Source: Limnospira platensis (lineage in GTDB: Bacteria > Cyanobacteriota > Cyanobacteriia > Cyanobacteriales > Microcoleaceae). From it: a stretch of DNA of 21,306 nucleotides. This document shows, piece by piece, positions 14,522 through 21,306 of this stretch. Under the pieces are notes generated by a model that worked only from the letters and a program-made list of their open reading frames with translations, was not told the origin of the DNA and did not search any database. A program made the translations under genes and the position numbers. The first letter of the stretch is position 1. Each line of letters begins with the position of its first letter. The stretch lies in assembly GCF_046480435.1 (NCBI RefSeq), contig NZ_PKGC01000090.1; one strand, written 5' to 3'.

Positions 14522-16323
14522 TCAATTATTGATGGTCAAATCATCGGGAATAATGGAAGAACCATGAGGATAATTAACTTCGGCAACCTCTGGAATATTA
14601 CCAGTAGAGGAACGAACCATAGCCACTGCAGTCTGTAGAGCTTGCATTCTATCCATGACCAAATGATCGGGAGTGATAATTTCAAAAACTCCCAACTTCT
14701 GTAAGCGCTGTTTACACTGTCCAGAAGCGCCGACAATGAAAACATGACGACCGAGATCAATAGCTTCTTTAATAGCATTTTCCAAGGCGAGAGAAGAAGT
14801 TACGCCCAACAGAGGCACATCACTCAAATCTAAAATGAGAACATCATAAGCACCAATAACGGCGTGTTCACGGGCGATCGCTTTGGATACACCAAAAATC
14901 ATCGGACCGCTAAGGTGGAAAAGTAGAATGCGACCATTAGCCTGCTTGAGCAATGCTTTTTCATCAGCACTCAGAACAATGTTATCATCAGCATCAGTAA
15001 TAGCTTTAACATCCTTAGAACGTAAATCTGTGAGGCGCTGAATAGTGAGGATATTAGCCACAAACAGCCCCAAACCAACAGCCATAATCAAGTCAACAAA
15101 AACAGTTAAACCAATCACCCCATACATAATCAAGGCAGCTTTCACAGATACCTTGTGGGCACGTTTCAAGAAGCCCCAATCGATGATATCAACACCAACT
15201 TTTAAGGCAATACCAGCCAAAACCGCCATAGGGATACTTTGAGTTAAAGGAGCCGCCCACAGCACCACAACTAACAGAATAATTGAACGGGTGAGACCGG
15301 ATAAAGCCGTGCGACCGCCAGCTTGAATATTAACGACTGTTCCCATAGTAGCTCCCGCCCCAGGAATACCGCCAAACAAGCCAGAAGCGAGGTTTCCTAA
15401 TCCTTGACCAATCAATTCTTTATCAGAGTCGTGTTGATAGCGGGTGAGACTGTCAGAAATCACAGAGGTGAGGAGAGCATCAATACAGCCCAACATCCCC
15501 AATACCAAGGAATCAATGAACATGGTCTGAATTTGCCCTGCACTAAATGTAGGAACTTGCAGAGAGGGAAGACCGGTAGGAATTTCACCAATTCGACGAA
15601 TATCAATATCAGGAAAAGCAATTAAGGAAAATATTGTAACCGCAACCAAGGCTAATAACTGAGGAGGAACTAAGCGTTTTAGCTTACTGGGCATAAACAC
15701 CAGAATGGCTATGGTGATGAAACCCAAGATAGTTTCAGAGGGGCTAATATTAGTCAGCAGTGATGGGATATTTTGAATAGTACCAATGACACCGCCTCTG
15801 GGGGGAGCCTGCCCCAAAAAAGGCCCAATTTGCAGAACTACGAGAATTATACCAATCCCGGACATAAAGCCAGAGATAACTGTATAGGGCATGAGGGTGA
15901 CATATTTACCCAGACGCAGAAAACCAAATACAATTTGGACAATTCCTGCCATCATCACCACGGTAAAAGCCATGGCCATGCCGTTGTCAGGATTAGCAGC
16001 GGTGAGGCTAGCAATAACAGCAGTCATAACCACGGTCATGGGACCGGTAGGCTCAGAAATGAGGGTTGGGGTTCCCCCAAACAGAGCGGCAAAAAAACCA
16101 ACTAGGACGGCTCCATATAAGCCAGCAGCAGGACCAGCACCGGAAGCCACACCAAAGGCTAGGGCCATCGGCAGGGCGATGATGGCGGCAGTCATGCCAC
16201 CAAATATATCGCCCCGAACGTTTNNNNNNNNNNNNNNNNNNNNNNNNNNNNNNNNNNNNNNNNNNNNNNNNNNNNNNNNNNNNNNNNNNNNNNNNTAAAG
16301 TGAATATGATTCAGGAGTTGCAT
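14522..16323 (-). CDS. bicA: BicA-like SulP bicarbonate transporter, downstream copy (sequence gap near start)
   Basis: A Na+-dependent HCO3- transporter of the SulP family, inner membrane, part of the CO2-concentrating mechanism. Transmembrane core: GMTAAIIALPMALAFGVASG, LISEPTGPMTVVMTA, and the Asp-x3-Thr segment CIDALLTSVISDSLTR followed by PGAGATMGTVV, which match the BicA sodium site. The cytosolic STAS domain covers about the last 130 residues (LLFHLSGPMIFGVSKAIARE). Bases 16224-16295 are N. Reading the left flank gives ATG at 16323 coding MQLLNHIHF, the same opening as the upstream copy (MQIINTIHF). The right flank resumes NVRGDIFGG, so about one base is missing and the product would be 576 aa. 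Longer than the upstream copy at the C-terminus. Confidence 0.9.
16224..16295. other. Run of 72 N (assembly gap)
   Basis: Undetermined bases within codon 10 of the downstream bicA-like gene. Its literal length breaks the reading frame. Alignment to the upstream copy predicts only about one missing base, so the run does not represent real distance. Confidence 0.95.
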
Positions 16324-16532
16324 AATCAGGGAAAACAGTTAACAACCAGGTATTTATCGCTATTCATCTATAAACAGGCTATTATTCATAGATTGTGATG
16401 AATCATATAGCTAAAATAAATATTTGTCTACATATTTTCTTAATTTTTTCTGATACAGCTACCCCTGACTAGCTTATAGGGTGTTTCAGTGCTTTAGGCT
16501 CGGTACGGGGGGCCGGGTGTGTTGGCTTGTAG

Positions 16533-16589
16533 GGTGCGTCAGATACAGAAAATTGGAATTAATACCCAATAATTGATTACTGACGCACC
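16533..16589. repeat. Perfect palindrome of the GGTGCGTCAG type, copy 2
   Basis: GGTGCGTCAG (16533-16542) and CTGACGCACC (16580-16589) are perfect inverted repeats, with a second inner stem ATTGG/CCAAT. It lies in the 313-base gene-free interval between the two bicA-like genes (16324-16636). A GCACCCTA follows at about 16617, and GGGTCTGAC recurs in both copies, suggesting a larger element. No promoter was clearly recognised in the rest of this interval. Confidence 0.7.
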
Positions 16590-16636
16590 AGAAAATTGGG
16601 TCTGACTGGCACTACAGCACCCTAGGAGTGATCGGG

Positions 16637-18310
16637 TTATGTGATGCTGGGCTGTTTTTGCTTAACGATCGCTAAACCTTCTTTAAGTGCTGTTAGGCGA
16701 TCGCCCATCCAATAATTACCAGGAATTAACCCAGCAATTCCCAATTTTTCTAACCTGGATTTCACCTTACCAGTCGCACCAACTACAATCACATCACGAC
16801 CGGCATCAATTGCCTCTTTAATGGAACTTTCAATAGCCAAAGAAGAAGTCACCCCCAAAATTGGCACTTCACTTAAATCAACAATCAACACATCATAATT
16901 ATTAATAGCCTGATGTTCTCGGGAAATAGCTTTCGCCACCCCAAAAATCATCGGCCCACTCAAATGGAACAGCAAAACCCGGCCATTGGCAAAGTCTAAA
17001 ATTTCCTTTTCTTGAGGAGTTAAAACAATTTGGTCATCGGCATCAGTAATGGCTTTAACAGACTGAGACTGAAACTCATTCAGGCGTTCAATAGTCAAGA
17101 TATTGGCAATAAAGACACCGACAGCGACAGCTACCATTAAATCAACAAATACGGTGAGGAGAACTACACCATAAACAATGCCGGCTGCTTTCCAAGAAAT
17201 TTGGTGAACCCGTTTTAAAAATCCCCAATCAATGATATTAATACCGACTTTGAGGACAATGGCTGCCAAAACTGATAAAGGAATACCAGAGGTTAAAGGT
17301 GCTGCCCATAAGACGACAATTAACAATACCACAGCGCGAGTAATGCCAGCTAAGGCGGTGCGTCCTCCGGCGTAAATACTGACGACTGTGGCTGTGGTGG
17401 CTCCTGAACCAGGAATACCACCGCACAAACCAGTAATTAAATTGGCTGTACCCTGACCGATTAATTCTTTATTGGAGTTATGTTCGGTGCGGGTGAGACT
17501 ATCTGATACTAAACAAGTTAACAGACAATCAATAGAACCGACCATTCCTAAGATCATACCATTGACAAACATTAACCGCAAATCTTGTTGGGTAAATGTG
17601 GGCATTTGCGGTTGAGGGAAACCGGGGGTAATTTCACCAATGGTGGAAATTGTCCGAATTTCTACGCCACTAAATACGACCAAGGAAATGATTGTGCCAA
17701 TGACTAAAGCGACGAGTTGAGGAGGTACAACTTTTTTGAGATTGGCTGGGTAAAACAACAGAATAGCTAAAGTAATTAACCCTAAAAAAGTTTCCCAAGG
17801 ATTAATATTAGAAATAATCTCAGGAAAATTTCTGATGACACCAATTACGCCACCAGAAGGGGTGGCTTGACCCAGGAAGGGGGCTATTTGTAGAAAAATC
17901 AGAATCACGCCAATTCCGGTCATAAACCCGGAAATCACGTTATAGGGCAGCATGGTAATATACTTACCTAATTTTAAGACCCCAAAGATAATTTGAAAGA
18001 TACCCGCGAGCATCACGACGGTAAAAGCCATAGCTAAACCGTTTTCGGGGTTCTTAGCCATTAATTCGGCTATTACTGCTGTGATAATAACGGTCATGGG
18101 GCCTGTGGGTTCAGAAATTAGGCTAGGAGTTCCGCCAAATAAGGAAGCAAAAAATCCGATTAATATTGCGCCCCATAAACCAGCGGAAGCCCCGGCACCA
18201 GAGGCGATTCCGAAGGCTAGGGCCATAGGCAAGGCGACGACGGCGGCGGTTAAACCACCAAAAAGGTCGCCTTTGAGATTACGAAAATGTATGGTATTAA
18301 TAATCTGCAT
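16637..18310 (-). CDS. bicA: BicA-type Na+/bicarbonate SulP transporter, upstream copy
   Basis: A low-affinity, high-flux Na+-dependent HCO3- transporter in the plasma membrane, supplying carboxysomes. The 557 residues start MQIINTIHFRNLKGDLFGG, nearly the opening of characterised BicA. Conserved core segments include LISEPTGPMTV (64-74), GSIDCLLTCLVSDSLTR (258-274) with D261 and T265, and GSGATTATVV (301-310). By offset these correspond to the D258/T262/G300-T302 sodium site I recall for Synechococcus BicA. The STAS domain spans about 444-550 (VLLFHLSGPMIFGVAKAISRE). AAGGA lies 11 bases before ATG 18310. A close paralogue follows 313 bp downstream on the same strand. One HIP1 site occurs near the 3' end. 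Confidence 0.92.
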   Translation of the reverse strand: MQIINTIHFRNLKGDLFGGLTAAVVALPMALAFGIASGAGASAGLWGAILIGFFASLFGGTPSLISEPTGPMTVIITAVIAELMAKNPENGLAMAFTVVMLAGIFQIIFGVLKLGKYITMLPYNVISGFMTGIGVILIFLQIAPFLGQATPSGGVIGVIRNFPEIISNINPWETFLGLITLAILLFYPANLKKVVPPQLVALVIGTIISLVVFSGVEIRTISTIGEITPGFPQPQMPTFTQQDLRLMFVNGMILGMVGSIDCLLTCLVSDSLTRTEHNSNKELIGQGTANLITGLCGGIPGSGATTATVVSIYAGGRTALAGITRAVVLLIVVLWAAPLTSGIPLSVLAAIVLKVGINIIDWGFLKRVHQISWKAAGIVYGVVLLTVFVDLMVAVAVGVFIANILTIERLNEFQSQSVKAITDADDQIVLTPQEKEILDFANGRVLLFHLSGPMIFGVAKAISREHQAINNYDVLIVDLSEVPILGVTSSLAIESSIKEAIDAGRDVIVVGATGKVKSRLEKLGIAGLIPGNYWMGDRLTALKEGLAIVKQKQPSIT

Positions 18311-18396
18311 AAACCAAATATCCTTGTTTTTATGATGATGCTAAACCGTGAAAATTCAGCTAAATCTAAGTTAATTTAACTGAGGCAATCGTGCAA

Positions 18397-18639
18397 TTAA
18401 AGGAACCATAAAACTGGGGTCTTGCTGCTTATCAAGATTTGGGCGCTGGTGCTACCGATGACTCCATGCTGAATGTGAGGTCAATTTTCCCCCAGATGGA
18501 CCTCAGCAAAACGAGTCCCTAACCCTGGTTTACTCTGTATAATTAAATCATAATTTTCCGCACATTACTCTAAACAATCTACCCCCAATCCAGTTTTGTG
18601 AATCAAGTTAATTGGCTCTACAAGCAGCAGCTTTGCGAC
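18397..18639 (-). pseudogene. Decayed gene, possibly universal-stress-protein-like
   Basis: In the 560-base stretch upstream of bicA one minus-strand frame still reads protein-like sequence through stops. It runs VAKLLLVEPINLIHKTGLGV, then a TAA (18565-18567), NYDLIIQSKPGLGTRFAEVH, a TGA (18481-18483) and HGVIGSTSAQILISSKTPV before TAA at 18397. The closing segment resembles the C-terminus of UspA proteins (GS-x-S/T ... TPVL). The N-terminal part is not recoverable, and no start or ribosome site is seen. Family assignment is tentative. The rest of 18311-18870 is AT-rich, with a TATAAT at 18848-18853 just before the next gene. Confidence 0.35.
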
Positions 18640-18870
18640 TTAGGTATTGAGTCCCCTTTGATAACTATTCCTGTTTGAGTTTCCTCTCACAGTCACCGGG
18701 GGATTATACCGGAGGGGGGTCAATCTTGAAAGAAGACTTAATTAATCTCAACATAAATGTTAATAAACCTATAGCCAAATCTAAAGAAAAGGCAAAAAAA
18801 TATCCGACAATTTTATCATGTATAATAATCAATAAATATATCAAACATATAATCTAACTGGTAAAAAATC

Positions 18871-20902
18871 ATGAATAACCACACCAGCAACTATATGGAA
18901 AACTCTGGAGTCACAGACCGCGAAGGGTCTGACCCGACTGTGGCAGGGGTTCCCTTTGATTTCGCTTGGGCAAACAGTATAGGGGGAAGTGGTNNNNNNN
19001 NNNNNNNNNNNNNNNNNNNNNNNNNNNNNNNNNNNNNNNNNNNNNNNNNNNNNNNNNNNNNNNNNNNNNNNNGGTGCAGATATTGCGGTTGATCATGATG
19101 GTAATGTTTATGTTACTGGTTGGTTTCAAGGTAGCATAGACATCAATGATGACGGCAATTTTGATCTAATTTCTGAGGACGGAATTAGTGGGTTTATTGT
19201 GAAATTTAATCAGGCTGGCAGTCTAGTTTGGACGGAAACTATTGGGGGAAGTAATAGTGACTCTGCTAATGGCTATGCTATTACTGTTGATCCCAATGGC
19301 AATATCTATGCTACCGGAAGTTTTGGAGGTAGCATAGACATCAATGGTGACGGCAATTTTGACCTAGTTTCTGAGGAGGGAATCAGTAGTTTTATCATTA
19401 AATTTAATCAGGACGGGAGTTTAGTTTGGGCAGAAACTATTGGTGGGGATTATTCTCATACCTATGCGATCGCTGTTGATGTTGATGAAAATGTCCATGT
19501 TAGTGGTGTATTTAACGGTAGTGCAGACATCAATGGCGACGGTAATTTTGACCTAGTTTCGGCGGGAACTTTTGGAAATGTTGATAGCTATATAGCTAAA
19601 TTCAACAGTGATGGGGGTTTAGTTTGGGCGCAAAGTATTGGCGGATCTAATTCGGATTATAACTATGGTATCGCTGTAGATAGTGATGGCAATATCTATA
19701 GTCTTGGGGATTTTCAAGGTAGCATAGACATCAACGGTGATGGTAATTTTGACCTAGTTTCTCAACCGGGTTTAGGAGGTGCTTATATTGTCAAATTTGA
19801 TGGTGATGGTGGTTTAGTTTGGGCGGAAAGTCTGCCAGTAGATCAGATATTTGAATTTGGCTATGGGATGACTATAGATAGTGATAGCAATGTTTATGTT
19901 GCTGGTCACTTTTTTATCCCACTTCCCGGTTTAGATTATGGTGCTTATCTTGTTAAATTTAATAGTGATGGCGGTTTAGTTTGGGCGGAGTCTCTGGGTG
20001 GTAATTTTGGCTATGGTCTGGCTGTAGATCCCGATGATTCTGTGTATGTAGCGGGGACTTTTGTAGAAGGTTTAGACATTAATAATAATGGTATTATTGA
20101 CCTAGTTTCCGAGGGTGAATTGGATGCTTATATTGCCCAATTTAATGGTGATGGGGGTTTAGTTTGGGCTACCAATATTGGCGGCATTGATAACGACTAT
20201 GGAAATGGTATTGCTATTGATAATGCTGGCAATATTTATGTGATTGGTGAATTTAAGGGCGGTATTGATGTCAATGGTAATGGTAATTTTGACCTAATTT
20301 CTGGAGAAAATCATGATGTTTATGTGATCAAATTTGAGACTAATAACCCCATAGAATCTGACCCGGAACCGATTAACCCTGATGATTTGAACCCAATCAC
20401 GGAACCTTTACCAGGATTCCCTAATCAGTTTTTTGGTACTGACAATGCTGATTTCATTGCCGGTAGTATGTCGGATGAAATATTGCTAGGTTTTAAAGGT
20501 GATGATTTTTTATGGGGAGAACATGGCAATAATTTCCTGTTTGGAGGTCAGGGTAATGATACCTTGGTGGCTGGTAATGGTAATAATGAGTTGTGGGGTG
20601 ATAAAGGTAATGATATTCTCTATGCTGGAACACAGGGGATAGATACTCTGCGAGGGGGAGAAGGTAATGATATCTTCATGTTATTTCCAGGGGATGGCTA
20701 TAGTGTGGTGGCTGACTTCCAAATTAATCAAGATTTAATTATTTTACCGGGAAATGCGAGTAATTATTATCTGGGTAATTTCCCACAGGGATTAACTAAT
20801 GCTACAGCTATTTATGAAAGGGGAACTGACCAAATGGTGAGTATTTTAGAGGGGGTAACAAATGTTAATTTAGAAGATAGTAATATCTTCCGGTTTGCTT
20901 GA
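18871..20902 (+). CDS. Secreted SBBP beta-propeller protein with RTX repeats (sequence gap near start)
   Basis: A large extracellular protein, probably exported by a type I system, as it has no signal peptide and ends in RTX calcium repeats. After the opening (MNNHTSNYMENSG...) FAWANSIGGSG is the last strand of a propeller blade. Seven blades follow (19072-20340), each with IAVD-x-DGNVYV and ending in GGLVWAESIGG-like strands. Blades 1-4, 6 and 7 carry DINGDGNFDLVS, an EF-hand-like DxNxDGxxD loop; blade 5 lacks it. A Pro-rich linker precedes RTX nonapeptides (GGQGNDTLV, GDKGNDILYAG, GGEGNDIF; about 20440-20690) and a terminal beta domain. Removing the N run (18994-19072) restores one continuous frame of 651 codons including the stop. 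Function unknown; adhesion or surface display is likely. Confidence 0.88.
18994..19072. other. Run of 79 N (assembly gap)
   Basis: Undetermined bases inside the propeller gene, directly at the junction GGSG/GADIAVD. With the run deleted, the two flanks join in frame and with the spacing seen in blade 6 (LGG-NFGYG-LAVD). Little or no sequence need be missing, although a multiple of a blade cannot be excluded. Confidence 0.95.
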
Positions 20903-20914
20903 ATGAAAAATAAA

Positions 20915-20956
20915 AGGCGGGTTATATGGTGTCAAATAACGACAATATACCCGCCT
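20915..20956. terminator. Bidirectional terminator
   Basis: AGGCGGG (20915-20921) pairs with CCCGCCT (20950-20956), extended inward by TATAT/ATATA with one bulged T. Leftward transcription meets CCCGCCT then TTTTATTTTT, a good T run. Rightward it is followed by GTATATTT. It separates the converging propeller gene and the partial gene at the right edge. Confidence 0.8.
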
Positions 20957-20979
20957 GTATATTTGGAGAGGTTTTGGGT

Positions 20980-21306
20980 TCAAAATCTCTCGCCGACAAC
21001 GATACTGCGGACTTCTCCATTGCGACGAATGACGGCTTCCTGGTTAGCAACTGATGATAAACTCCAGCCGCTGGCTGCAATACTTTCACCGACATAAATA
21101 CGGCGCGCTACTCCATTGACTTCAAATAAGGCGGCGGAACGATCGCCTAATTCCAAAATCCCGACTAAGGTATGAATAGCAGCAGCGGGGGAAGTAGTAG
21201 TATCTGGTGACACGGCGGCCGTTTCTTCAGGAGGCGCAGTGGGGGGGGTAGGAATTGCTGGAGGGTCAGGAATGCTGACGGGAGTAGAGGCGGTGGTTTC
21301 CTCGGT
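20980..21306 (-). CDS. C-terminal part of a Pro-rich GspC/PilP-like protein (5' end outside window)
   Basis: The frame is open from the right edge (ACC codon at 21304-21306) to TGA at 20980, giving 108 residues. The first 40 form a Pro/Thr/Ala/Glu linker (SIPDPPAIPTPPTAPPEE). The rest is one compact beta domain: LVGILELGDRSAALFEVNGV, then RRIYVGESI, GWSLSSVANQEAVI and RRNGEVRSIVVGERF. This resembles the homology region of type II secretion GspC and of PilP, periplasmic connector proteins where G-x-x-x-R-x-V-x-V-G-E repeats. The cyanobacterial counterpart is usually preceded by an N-terminal membrane anchor, which would be outside. The assignment is structural in style and moderately sure. Confidence 0.6.
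   Translation of the reverse strand, partial: TEETTASTPVSIPDPPAIPTPPTAPPEETAAVSPDTTTSPAAAIHTLVGILELGDRSAALFEVNGVARRIYVGESIAASGWSLSSVANQEAVIRRNGEVRSIVVGERF

Noticed and set aside
18675..18857. 60-codon plus-strand ORF, Lys/Ile/Asn-rich
   Set aside because: Low-complexity AT-rich translation, no good start context, typical of non-coding DNA.

Overview
The window looks like a filamentous cyanobacterium, most likely Arthrospira/Limnospira. The octamer GCGATCGC (HIP1) recurs about once per kb. Light-dependent tetrapyrrole synthesis (acsF), a cyanobacterial DUF2997-Ycf35-ferredoxin trio and two BicA-type bicarbonate transporters are present. The genus is an inference from gene content and style; no rRNA is present to confirm it.

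Left end (1-3.2 kb): the 5' part of a glycosyltransferase (minus strand, running off the edge). Next comes a gene-free stretch with a strongly structured, pseudoknot-capable RNA candidate at about 1237-1450, then a 10-bp direct-repeat array in front of a TATAAT box, then a short STAND ATPase (HTH + NB-ARC without sensor repeats). This end has no HIP1 site until 2292 and looks like accessory DNA.

3.2-8.8 kb: the minus-strand trio DUF2997 > Ycf35 > 4Fe-4S ferredoxin diverges from a membrane-anchored GH108 muramidase. A small class I methyltransferase follows. Then comes an 815-bp gene-free stretch holding two near-identical 338-bp direct repeats. Next, on the minus strand, are acsF (Mg-protoporphyrin monomethylester cyclase) and a downstream HAD phosphatase, separated by a strong hairpin.

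9.0-11.5 kb: a tight plus-strand operon of a TM2-domain protein, guanine deaminase and a TIGR04282-type transferase.

11.5-18.3 kb, all minus strand: in transcription order, two tandem bicA-like SulP transporters, a terminator, an orphan MalF/UgpA-type ABC permease, an unlisted 33-residue single-helix membrane protein, and an SLH-domain protein. The downstream bicA copy carries a 72-N gap near its start. The flanks show that its true start is ATG at 16323 and that little or no sequence is really missing.

18.3-21.3 kb: a decayed minus-strand gene, possibly a universal-stress-protein relative. After it come a secreted seven-bladed SBBP propeller protein with EF-hand-like DxNxDG loops and a C-terminal RTX block (also interrupted by an N run), a bidirectional terminator, and the C-terminal end of a Pro-rich, GspC/PilP-like protein running off the right edge. 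No tRNA, rRNA, CRISPR array, transposase or intact IscB/TnpB gene was seen.
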